From: Spirochaetaceae bacterium
GTDB taxonomy: Bacteria; Spirochaetota; Spirochaetia; Spirochaetales_E; Spirochaetaceae_B
Length of the DNA stretch: 24,402 nucleotides
Direction of reading: 5' to 3'
Assembly (NCBI GenBank): GCA_003249275.1
Contig: QKJO01000035.1
Location: forward strand, 1 to 24,402
The notes below the pieces were generated by a model. It was not told the origin of the DNA and ran no database searches. It saw only the letters and a program-made list of their open reading frames with translations. The first letter of the stretch is position 1. The number at the start of each line of letters is the position of its first letter. The position numbers were made by a program, and so were the translations under genes. Of this stretch, positions 1 to 6,629 are shown piece after piece.

Positions 1-6
1 GAAGAA

Positions 7-19
7 GCGGCTTTTTTTT
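7..19 (+). terminator. Right arm and T-tract of a terminator cut by the window edge (tentative)
   Basis: GCGGC at 7-11 is followed directly by eight T residues at 12-19, the usual right half of an intrinsic terminator for a plus-strand gene ending left of the window. The matching left arm is not visible because the window starts here, so this is a guess. The remaining bases up to 58 hold nothing else I can name. Confidence 0.25.
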
Positions 20-58
20 GCATTAAGTGAGGCTGTTCCCGGCTGAGGCCTGACGGTC

Positions 59-595
59 TCAGTGGGCCAGACTCTTGGCTGAGAAGACGCTGGTGTAGTA
101 GGTCATCTCAGTATAGGCTGTGCCGCTTCCCGTTCCCGTACCGAGAATCAGGCTGGTTGGATCGGACCCGATGCTGTAACTGACGGTCACAGCTATGAAT
201 ATGATGTCCGCCTGCAGTTCCGCCTGGATCTGAGTGAACCCGTAGTTTTTGACCAGGTCGTCAACATATTCATCCCTTGAGAACCAGTTTCCGCTGATCT
301 GTTTTTCCGTTGTTTCCATAGAAATCTGATTGTTTGACAGCTCTCTGACGTCCCCCTTGGAGACTCCGGTATAGCCTCCGGGATTTTCCCCGTCCGCATT
401 GAATGTGGTTGTGGAGATCTCAAATGTGGAATCCGACAGAGACAGTTTGACGGCATTCCATTGATTCCCCGCCACTTCCAGCTCGTACCAGTCTCCGGCA
501 TAGGGATTGTTGTAGCTGATCGGATCAACCAGTTCGCATCCGGCCAGCAGTATTATCAGGACCATACCGCTCAAGGCAATTTTCAAACTTTTCAT
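59..595 (-). CDS. Predicted lipoprotein, function unknown
   Basis: The 178-residue product opens with a lipoprotein signal peptide: K2 and K5, a hydrophobic stretch from about 6 to 17, and a lipobox L-A-G-C with the lipidated cysteine at position 20. It should be anchored in a membrane facing the periplasm or surface. I chose the ATG at 595 because GGGGAG lies just upstream. An in-frame ATG at 652 would add 19 residues ahead of the signal peptide and has no such site. The mature part is polar, rich in Ser, Thr, Gly and Tyr, and contains a short threonine run and a glycine-rich GTGTGSGT stretch near the C-terminus. I recognise no family. It stands alone, divergent from the LacI-family gene. 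The reading frame is intact and the signal peptide is clear, but the function is open. Confidence 0.75.
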   Translation of the reverse strand: MKSLKIALSGMVLIILLAGCELVDPISYNNPYAGDWYELEVAGNQWNAVKLSLSDSTFEISTTTFNADGENPGGYTGVSKGDVRELSNNQISMETTEKQISGNWFSRDEYVDDLVKNYGFTQIQAELQADIIFIAVTVSYSIGSDPTSLILGTGTGSGTAYTEMTYYTSVFSAKSLAH

Positions 596-635
596 ATACT
601 CTCCCCGGTAGTGAATCACGGCAGATTTGCACTGC

Positions 636-665
636 TGTATACTATCCAACACCTTTCAATTCCAA
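636..665 (-). promoter_or_regulatory. Possible promoter of the lipoprotein gene
   Basis: Read on the minus strand, TTGGAA (660-665) and TATACA (636-641) are separated by 18 bases and sit about 40 bases upstream of the chosen ATG. Each matches the sigma-70 consensus at four or five positions. The region is AT-rich, so chance matches are possible. Confidence 0.3.
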
Positions 666-740
666 TATTGTTACAATCATTTTCCAGCCTGGATACTCTT
701 TCTCCCTTTCGTCTTGAGGAGAGGGGAATGAAAATTAAAG

Positions 741-769
741 TGGAAACGTTTGCATTTGTATGCTATAAT
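741..769 (+). promoter_or_regulatory. Promoter with LacI-type operator for the regulator gene
   Basis: A perfect TATAAT (-10) lies at 764-769 with an extended TG upstream. Seventeen bases before it is TGGAAA (741-746) as a weak -35. The same bases begin a near-perfect palindrome at 741-754, TGGAAACGTTTGCA, with an AAACGTTT core and the central CG typical of LacI-family operators. Because the operator covers the -35, the regulator very probably represses its own gene. Confidence 0.65.
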
Positions 770-804
770 CCCCAGCAAAGCCGCAGGGCCTGGAGAGGTG
801 ATGA

Positions 805-1776
805 GTGAACGTCAAGGTAACTATTAAGGATATTGCCGCCAGAGCGGGGGTCGGTATTGGAACCGTTTCCAGAGTTCTGAACAACAGCCCTAATGTCAAG
901 GAGAGCACCCGGACCGAAGTTCTCAGGATCGCCAAGGAGCTGAACTACGTTCCCAACGGCGCCGCCAGAATGCTGGTCCGCCAGTCCCATTCGGTGGCTA
1001 CGGTGGCTCTGCTGCTGCCGGTTGTTGAGAATCAGTTCTTCTTTGAGCTGATCAAACACATCCATTCCCGCCTGAAGGCGGATCAGTTCAATATCATGAT
1101 CTTCAATACCGATCACGGTCAGGACAGTGTCATCCACCATATCGTGGAACAGAGGCTGACGGCGGTGCTGACACTGGGAGATCCCCCCCTGACGGCGGCG
1201 GAGCAGGAGATCCTCAGAATCCATAACATTCCCTTCCTCTATGTGGACCACCATGAACCCGATGCCAGCTATATAACCTACGACAGCGTGCTGGGAAGTG
1301 TGCTGGCCGCCGAATACCTGATCGACCGGAAATGCCGTAAAATCATGCTGGTAGGCCTTATAGACCGGTCTCAGCAGCAGCTGGACCGGTTCAGAGGATT
1401 CAGGAAAAGAGCCGAGGAGGAGGGGGGTATCACGGTTTCGGAACTCTGCGTGAACTCGGAAGAGGAGTGTTATGAGATCAGCAAAACTCTTATGAACGAC
1501 AAATCTCTGGACGGCATCTTCTACTTTTCCGATATCATGGCCTTCGGCGGCATCCAGGCAAGGATGGAGTCGGGCTCGTCGGTCTCCATCATCGGATATG
1601 ATGATATTTTCCCTTCCAAATTCATGAAACTCTCCACAATCCGGCAGTCCTCGGAGATCCTCGGCTGCGAAGCCGCCGAGATGATCATAGAGCTGGTCAG
1701 TCAGCGGGAGGAAAAGAGGGAACGGAAGGTTCTTCAGAAAATCCTGAAACCCGAACTTATAAACCGGGACAGCTGA
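805..1776 (+). CDS. LacI-family transcriptional regulator of the adjacent sugar operon
   Basis: The 323-residue protein has the LacI layout. The N-terminal helix-turn-helix (about 5-30, V-T-I-K-D-I-A-A-R-A-G-V then T-V-S-R-V-L-N) is followed by the hinge helix (about 50-60, N-Y-V-P-N-G-A-A-R-M-L). A periplasmic-binding-protein-like sensor domain extends to the end, with the conserved I-I-G-Y-D-D-I-F segment near 272. The start is GTG at 805, chosen because GGAGAGG at 792-798 is six bases upstream; an ATG at 801 in another frame stops after eight codons. It precedes the transporter genes on the same strand. Matching operators lie at its own promoter and around the transporter promoter, so it is probably an autoregulated repressor released by a sugar. 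Sucrose or a related alpha-glucoside is likely from context; the ligand cannot be read from sequence. Confidence 0.9.
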   Translation: MNVKVTIKDIAARAGVGIGTVSRVLNNSPNVKESTRTEVLRIAKELNYVPNGAARMLVRQSHSVATVALLLPVVENQFFFELIKHIHSRLKADQFNIMIFNTDHGQDSVIHHIVEQRLTAVLTLGDPPLTAAEQEILRIHNIPFLYVDHHEPDASYITYDSVLGSVLAAEYLIDRKCRKIMLVGLIDRSQQQLDRFRGFRKRAEEEGGITVSELCVNSEEECYEISKTLMNDKSLDGIFYFSDIMAFGGIQARMESGSSVSIIGYDDIFPSKFMKLSTIRQSSEILGCEAAEMIIELVSQREEKRERKVLQKILKPELINRDS

Positions 1777-1874
1777 TTCTTTACGGTCCGGCTTTCCCGC
1801 ATGGCCGTTTCATGGAAATCCATGGAAAAAATTCCACAGTCATATTCCATTTCCGGAAAGACTCCATTTCTGAA

Positions 1875-1959
1875 TGGAAACGGTTCCGTTATGGAAGAAT
1901 TCTCTTGACATATAGGAAAGTCAGGGTATAGTGAGAAGTATGGATGGAAACGTTCCCAT
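1875..1959 (+). promoter_or_regulatory. Transporter operon promoter flanked by two LacI-type operators
   Basis: TTGACA at 1905-1910 and TATAGT at 1927-1932 are spaced by 16 bases, a strong sigma-70 promoter. Upstream, 1875-1888 reads TGGAAACGGTTCCG (palindromic core GGAAACGGTTCC). Downstream, 1944-1959 reads ATGGAAACGTTCCCAT, palindromic except for one pair. The operator centres are 70 bp apart, and both share TGGAAACG with the site at 741. One operator covers the likely transcription start, and the pair could allow a repression loop. The upstream site is also part of a TCCATT/AATGGA hairpin (1863-1878). Confidence 0.75.
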
Positions 1960-1989
1960 TTTGTTTCCATGAGAAATTGGAGGAAAAAC

Positions 1990-3255
1990 ATGAAACGAAT
2001 TCTTACAGTTCTTCTTGCCCTTGCTGTCGCTGCATCGGCATTTGCAAACGGTTCACAGGAGAAGGGCGGCGCCATGGCAAAGGGCGGCGGTTCGGTTACC
2101 CTGATGCAGAACAAACCCGAAATAGATCCCCAGCTCCAGGCTTACGGTGCCCTCTGGGCTCAGAAGACCGGTAACAAAGCCGTAATGAAATCCGTCGGAG
2201 GAAGCAGTTCCATCACTCTGGGTCAGCAGCTCAGAGCCGACTATGCCGCCGGAGAAATGCCCGACATCTTCATCATTGCGGGTATTGAAGACTATAAAGA
2301 GTGGGAAAGCATCATCCTGGACATGTCGGGTGAACCCTGGACAAAGGAAACTTCCGTCGCTTTCACAGTGGACGGCAAGACTTACGGATTCCCCGTAGCC
2401 GTCGAGGGCTGGGGTATGGCATACAACAAGGATATGCTGGACAAAGCCGGCATCGATCCCGCAAAACTCAACAACTATGACGCCTACAAGGCCGCTTTCG
2501 CCAAACTGGATTCCATGAAGGCGGAACTGGGAATCAACTCCGTTGTCTCCATGGCCGCCGGTCCCGAAATGGGCTGGGTTACGGCTCACCACAACTTCAA
2601 CTCCCTCCTGTCCAACGGTCTCAAATACGGCGACATGTCGGTTGTTAACGATCTTCTTGCCAAAAAAGTGGATGCCAAAAGACTCTCCGAGTATGCAGAC
2701 TGGGTGGAACTCCTCTTCAAATATGCGGACCCCGCCGTACTGACAACCGGAAACTACGACTCCCAGGTAGGCGCCTTTGCCAACAGCAAGGCCGTATTCC
2801 TCCATCAGGGCAACTGGACAGATCCCAACATGACTCAGGCCAACGCCACATTCAAGATGGGATTTGCTCCCCACGGGTCCATGAAGGCCGCTACAGACGG
2901 AATCTTTGTCGCAGCTCCCTCCTTCTACGTCATCAACAAGGACTCCAAAAATCTGGAAGCTGCCAAACAGTTCCTCAACGATATGGTCTTTACTCCCGAA
3001 GGTCAGAACTTCATGGTCAAGGAAGCCGGTATGATCCCCGCTTTTGCCAATGTCAAACTGAATCCCGCCGGACAGCTTTCCAAATCGGTTCAGGAGTGGG
3101 CTGCCAAGGGCAAGGTTTATTCCTGGAATCAGTATAACTTCTCCGGTGATTTCAGAGATCAGACCCTGGCTCCCATCTACAACCAGTTTGCCAACGGACA
3201 GATCGACAAGGCCGGTTTCATCAAGCTGATGACAGCCGCCTTCATGAACAGATAA
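1990..3255 (+). CDS. Sugar ABC transporter, extracellular substrate-binding protein
   Basis: The 421-residue protein belongs to the family 1 (MalE/MsmE-type) solute-binding proteins. A signal peptide covers about residues 1-19, with cleavage expected after A-F-A before N-G-S-Q-E. There is no lipobox cysteine, so it should be a soluble periplasmic protein. Family-like segments include F-P-V-A-V-E-G-W-G-M-A-Y-N near 137, the G-N-W-T-D segment near 275, and the A-A-K-Q-F-L-N-D-M region near 330. I start it at 1990 because GGAGG at 1979-1983 precedes that ATG; the ATG at 1969 lacks a site and would put charged residues before the signal peptide. It is the first gene of the operon, followed by two permeases and sucrose phosphorylase, so sucrose or a related glucoside is the probable ligand. 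This is inferred from neighbours. Confidence 0.88.
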   Translation: MKRILTVLLALAVAASAFANGSQEKGGAMAKGGGSVTLMQNKPEIDPQLQAYGALWAQKTGNKAVMKSVGGSSSITLGQQLRADYAAGEMPDIFIIAGIEDYKEWESIILDMSGEPWTKETSVAFTVDGKTYGFPVAVEGWGMAYNKDMLDKAGIDPAKLNNYDAYKAAFAKLDSMKAELGINSVVSMAAGPEMGWVTAHHNFNSLLSNGLKYGDMSVVNDLLAKKVDAKRLSEYADWVELLFKYADPAVLTTGNYDSQVGAFANSKAVFLHQGNWTDPNMTQANATFKMGFAPHGSMKAATDGIFVAAPSFYVINKDSKNLEAAKQFLNDMVFTPEGQNFMVKEAGMIPAFANVKLNPAGQLSKSVQEWAAKGKVYSWNQYNFSGDFRDQTLAPIYNQFANGQIDKAGFIKLMTAAFMNR

Positions 3256-3269
3256 GTTTTCTTTTCAAC

Positions 3270-3301
3270 AGCGGCAGCGGCCCATGCGGGCGGCTGCCGC
3301 T
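3270..3301 (+). promoter_or_regulatory. Intercistronic hairpin after the binding-protein gene
   Basis: AGCGGCAGC (3270-3278) pairs perfectly with GCTGCCGCT (3293-3301), and the loop can form a further CCC/GGG stem. No T-tract follows. It lies between the binding-protein stop and the permease start. Such hairpins commonly stabilise the upstream message or partly terminate it, giving more binding protein than permease. Confidence 0.65.
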
Positions 3302-3322
3302 TATACATTCAGGATTAAATCA

Positions 3323-4243
3323 ATGACAGACAAAAAAGAGAACAAAATTGTTTTCTGGCTTTTTTTATCACCCCTGCTGTTTGCCTTTCTTATGGTCATC
3401 ATCATCCCCTTTTTCATAGGGGCTTTTTATTCCTTCACCAACTGGAGTTCCGCCGCACGGGCGGGAGAAACCCTGCAGTTCGTGGGAATCAGCAACTTCA
3501 CCGAGAGTTTCAGGGACCCGTCCTTCCTGTACTCATTCCTGCTGACCGTGATCTACACTATCCTCAATATGGCGGCTATCAACGTCACGGCTTTTCTGCT
3601 GGCTCTGTTCGTTACAAGCAGACTGAAATTCAGAAATATCTACAGAGTGGGGTTTTTCATCCCCAACCTGATCGGAGGGCTGATCCTCGGTTATATCTGG
3701 CAGTTTATCTTCAATAATGCCGTTCCGTCCCTGGGAAAGCTGATTCCCATGCTCTCCCATCTGGCGGATCCCAAAGCCCTGATCCTGGCCAACAGAAACT
3801 CCGCCCTTCTGGCCCTGATCGTTGTGGGAACATGGCAGTACGCCGGGTACATCATGATGATCTATGTGGCGGCCCTGGAAGCGGTTCCCGCGGAACTGCA
3901 GGAGGCGGCCAAGATCGACGGAGCCGGGGTGATGGAGAGAATCCGTCATATCACCATACCCATGATTGCCCAGGCCTTCACAATCACCATGTTTCTCACC
4001 CTCACCCAGTCGTTCAAGCAGTTCGATGTGAATGTGTCTCTCACGGCGGGAGGGCCATCGGCCATGTTTATGGACAAACCCCTCTTCGGCACCGAGCTTC
4101 TGGCACTGAACATCTACAATACCGCCTTTGTGAAGCTGAAGATGGCCATGGCCCAGGCTCAGGCAGTGATCTTCTTCCTGGTTCTGATCGTCATCTCCCT
4201 GATACAGGTGAGCATCAATAAAAAGAAAGAGGTGGAGATGTAA
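3323..4243 (+). CDS. Sugar ABC transporter permease (MalF/UgpA type)
   Basis: This 306-residue inner-membrane protein has about six hydrophobic segments, the first at about residues 11-35. It carries the cytoplasmic EAA loop E-A-A-K-I-D-G-A-G-V-M-E-R-I-R-H-I near 200, which docks on the transporter ATPase. It forms half of the membrane channel together with the next gene. The start at 3323 (M-T-D-K-K-E) is preferred because AGGA lies eight bases upstream and the extra residues from an ATG at 3284 would be translated from an intercistronic hairpin. It overlaps the next permease by one base (TAATG), so translation is probably coupled. The substrate is inferred from the linked phosphorylase. Confidence 0.9.
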   Translation: MTDKKENKIVFWLFLSPLLFAFLMVIIIPFFIGAFYSFTNWSSAARAGETLQFVGISNFTESFRDPSFLYSFLLTVIYTILNMAAINVTAFLLALFVTSRLKFRNIYRVGFFIPNLIGGLILGYIWQFIFNNAVPSLGKLIPMLSHLADPKALILANRNSALLALIVVGTWQYAGYIMMIYVAALEAVPAELQEAAKIDGAGVMERIRHITIPMIAQAFTITMFLTLTQSFKQFDVNVSLTAGGPSAMFMDKPLFGTELLALNIYNTAFVKLKMAMAQAQAVIFFLVLIVISLIQVSINKKKEVEM

Positions 4244-5097
4244 TGAAAATCAACAGTCACCCCCTTCTGCTGGAGATCCTGACGGCTCTCCTGTTTCTGG
4301 CTTTCCTTTTTCCCTTTTTTATCGTCCTGATCAATGCGGCCAAGGATGCCTTCCAGATCACCATCGATCCTCTGGGTATGCCCGAGGACTGGAGTCAGAT
4401 CGGCCGCAATATGGTCGGGATCTGGACCAATACCAATATCCGCTACTCCCAGTCCTTTGTATCGTCCATCATCATCACCACCCTTTCCCTGCTGGCCATT
4501 ACCCTCCTGTCCAGCCAGGCGGCCTGGGTTCTGGTCAGGACGAAAACAAAGACTTCCCAGGTGATCTTCCTGATCTTTGTCGCCGCCATGGTCATCCCCT
4601 TTCAGATCGTCATGTTTCCCCTCCTGTCCTGGTTCAGAACCTTCTGGGACGTGACGGGGATCAAGCTTCTGAGGACCTACTTCGGCATGATTCTGGCCTA
4701 TGTGGGTTTCGGCTGTTCCCTGTCGGTGTTCCTGTACCACGGGTTCATCAAGTCCATCCCCTATGAGCTGGAAGAGGCTGCCAAAATCGACGGCTGCAGC
4801 CGGATTCAGACCTTTTATGTGATCATCTCTCCCATCCTGAAGCCGATTCATGCCACAGTTCTGGTTCTCAACGGCATCTGGATCTGGAACGACTATCTCC
4901 TCCCTCTGCTGGTACTGGGCAAGGGGAACCGGATTCAGACGATTCCTCTGGCGGTTGCCAATTTTGCCGGTGCCTATGTGAAGCAGTGGGATCTGATTCT
5001 GACGGCCATCCTCATGGCCATGATCCCCATCATCATATTCTTTCTGGCGGCTCAGAAGCACATCATCAAGGGCATGGTGGCCGGATCGATCAAATAA
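4243..5097 (+). CDS. Sugar ABC transporter permease (MalG/UgpE type)
   Basis: The 284-residue second permease has a hydrophobic N-terminal helix (about 9-28) and five further membrane segments. Its EAA loop E-E-A-A-K-I-D-G-C-S-R-I-Q-T-F near 177 contacts the ATPase. The start codon shares its A with the stop codon of the preceding permease, and GGTGGAG just upstream serves as ribosome site. It completes the membrane part of a CUT1-type importer. No ATP-binding subunit is encoded before or after it, so an MsmK/MalK-like ATPase elsewhere in the genome must energise the system. The stop codon is part of a following hairpin. Confidence 0.9.
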   Translation: MKINSHPLLLEILTALLFLAFLFPFFIVLINAAKDAFQITIDPLGMPEDWSQIGRNMVGIWTNTNIRYSQSFVSSIIITTLSLLAITLLSSQAAWVLVRTKTKTSQVIFLIFVAAMVIPFQIVMFPLLSWFRTFWDVTGIKLLRTYFGMILAYVGFGCSLSVFLYHGFIKSIPYELEEAAKIDGCSRIQTFYVIISPILKPIHATVLVLNGIWIWNDYLLPLLVLGKGNRIQTIPLAVANFAGAYVKQWDLILTAILMAMIPIIIFFLAAQKHIIKGMVAGSIK

Positions 5098-5154
5098 CCC
5101 CTGAAGGGGTTACACTCACTTCCTATCCCGCCGGAGAGCTGCTCTCCGGCTTTT
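5095..5154 (+). terminator. Two hairpins between permease and sucrose phosphorylase genes; probable partial terminator
   Basis: The first hairpin, TAACCCC (5095-5101) with GGGGTTA (5106-5112), has a TGAA loop and includes the permease stop codon. The second, GCCGGAGAG (5130-5138) with CTCTCCGGC (5142-5150), is perfect and is followed by only four T residues (5151-5154). The ribosome site GAGG of the next gene follows at once. The short T-tract suggests leaky termination or mRNA processing rather than a full stop. Confidence 0.6.
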
Positions 5155-5163
5155 GAGGTTTAT

Positions 5164-6606
5164 ATGAAAAACGGTATTCAGCTCATCACCTATCCCGACA
5201 GTCTGGGATCTGATTTAAAAGAGCTTTGTAAGATTCTGAAGGGTTCCTTCAGAAAATACATCTCCGGGGTCCATATCCTGCCCTTCTTTCCTTCCTCAGG
5301 GGACAGAGGATTTTCCCCTCTGGGCTACAGAACCGTGGATTCCGCCTTCGGAAACTGGGAGGATATCAGATCCATTGCCTCCGACTTTGAGGTGATGGCG
5401 GATGTGATGGTCAACCACCTTTCCAGGCAGTCCCGGGAATTCCTGGATTTTGAAGAGAGGGGAGACGAAAGTCCCTGGGCGGAGCTCTTTCTGCCCGTCG
5501 ACCGGGTCAAACCGGAGGGAGAGTTCACTCCTGAGGAACTGCGCCTGATCTATACCAGAAAACCCCGGGCTCCCTGGATAGAGATCGCCCACAGGGACGG
5601 GAGGGTCAGAAGAGTCTGGTGCACCTTCTCGGAGGAGCAGATTGATCTGGATGTCCGTTCGGAGACGGGACGGCGCTATATTCTTGATACTCTGAATTTT
5701 CTGGCCGATCAGGGCATCGGGATGATCCGTCTGGACGCCTTTGCCTATGTGACAAAGAAGGCAGGCACGTCCTGTTTTTTTCTGGAGCCCGAGATCTGGG
5801 AGATTCTGGGAGAGTACCGGGATGAGATGGACAAGCGGGGTGTGAAGCTGCTTCCCGAAATTCATGAACATTATACGATTCCCCGGAAACTGACGGAGAA
5901 GGGATACAGCATCTATGACTTCGCCCTGCCTCTGATCCTTCTACATGCCCTTTATACCGGCCGGGCCGACAGGCTGGGAGCCTGGCTGAAACAGTGCCCT
6001 GAGAACCAGTTCACGACTCTGGACACCCATGACGGCATCGGTGTGGTGGATGCCGTTGACCTGCTGACTCCCGGAGAGATCGAGGAAACCTGCGCCGCCC
6101 TTTATGAGAAGGGTTCCAATGTCAACCGGCGCTACAGCTCTGAAGAGTACAACAATCTGGACATCTATCAGATCAACTGTACCTACTATTCCGCCCTGGG
6201 GGAGGATGACCAGTCCTATCTTCTGGCCAGGGCCGTACAGTTTTTTGCACCCGGGATTCCCCAGGTCTACTATGTGGGCATGCTGGCGGGCCCCAACGAT
6301 ATCCCGCTTGTTGAGAAAACCAGGAACGGCAGGGATATCAACCGCCACGGTTATACGCTGCAGGAAATAGACAGGGAGATGAAGCGGCCCGTTGTCGCCC
6401 GTCTTCTGAAACTGATGGAGTTCAGAAATTCACATCCCGCCTTTGACGGTGATTTCAGGCTTGTTCATTCCTCAGGGGAGGGACAGCTGGAGATACTCAG
6501 GACAAAAGGGTCTGATGGAGCCCGGCTGACGGCGGATATGAAATCGCGGACCTTCAGGATCTTCGTGACTGCTGACGGAACCCGCTGGTCGGAAGTCGTT
6601 ATCTGA
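5164..6606 (+). CDS. gtfA: Sucrose phosphorylase (GH13 subfamily 18)
   Basis: It cleaves sucrose with phosphate to alpha-glucose 1-phosphate and fructose in the cytoplasm, saving one ATP per disaccharide. The 480-residue length matches streptococcal GtfA. Family landmarks are G-V-H-I-L-P-F-F-P-S near 35, the nucleophile D191 in I-R-L-D-A-F-A-Y, the acid/base E232 in P-E-I-H-E-H-Y, and D290 in L-D-T-H-D-G-I-G. Acceptor-site loops read Y-T-R-K-P-R-A-P (130-137) and N-N-L-D-I-Y-Q-I-N (330-338), close to what I recall of GtfA. The same subfamily contains phosphorylases for sucrose 6-phosphate, glucosylglycerol and glucosylglycerate, so the acceptor is not fully settled. GAGG lies upstream of the ATG. 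It ends an msm-like operon with the importer and LacI regulator. I am sure of the subfamily and fairly sure of sucrose. Confidence 0.9.
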   Translation: MKNGIQLITYPDSLGSDLKELCKILKGSFRKYISGVHILPFFPSSGDRGFSPLGYRTVDSAFGNWEDIRSIASDFEVMADVMVNHLSRQSREFLDFEERGDESPWAELFLPVDRVKPEGEFTPEELRLIYTRKPRAPWIEIAHRDGRVRRVWCTFSEEQIDLDVRSETGRRYILDTLNFLADQGIGMIRLDAFAYVTKKAGTSCFFLEPEIWEILGEYRDEMDKRGVKLLPEIHEHYTIPRKLTEKGYSIYDFALPLILLHALYTGRADRLGAWLKQCPENQFTTLDTHDGIGVVDAVDLLTPGEIEETCAALYEKGSNVNRRYSSEEYNNLDIYQINCTYYSALGEDDQSYLLARAVQFFAPGIPQVYYVGMLAGPNDIPLVEKTRNGRDINRHGYTLQEIDREMKRPVVARLLKLMEFRNSHPAFDGDFRLVHSSGEGQLEILRTKGSDGARLTADMKSRTFRIFVTADGTRWSEVVI

Positions 6607-6608
6607 CT

Positions 6609-6629
6609 CCGGGGTATCTTATTCCCCGG
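6609..6629. terminator. Hairpin between convergent gtfA and MFS genes
   Basis: CCGGGG (6609-6614) pairs with CCCCGG (6624-6629) around a nine-base loop. On the plus strand a T-rich stretch (GGTTGTTTTC) follows. The stem overlaps the stop codon of the minus-strand transporter gene. It may stop transcription from gtfA; the T-run is imperfect. Confidence 0.45.

Noticed and set aside
2053..2874. Open frame of 273 codons opposite the binding-protein gene
   Set aside because: It is antisense to a clear coding sequence, with composition typical of a shadow frame (rich in His, Gly, Val).
4159..5061. Open frame of 300 codons opposite the second permease
   Set aside because: It is very rich in Asp, Gln, His and Gly with no motif. 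The permease frame on the other strand is certain.
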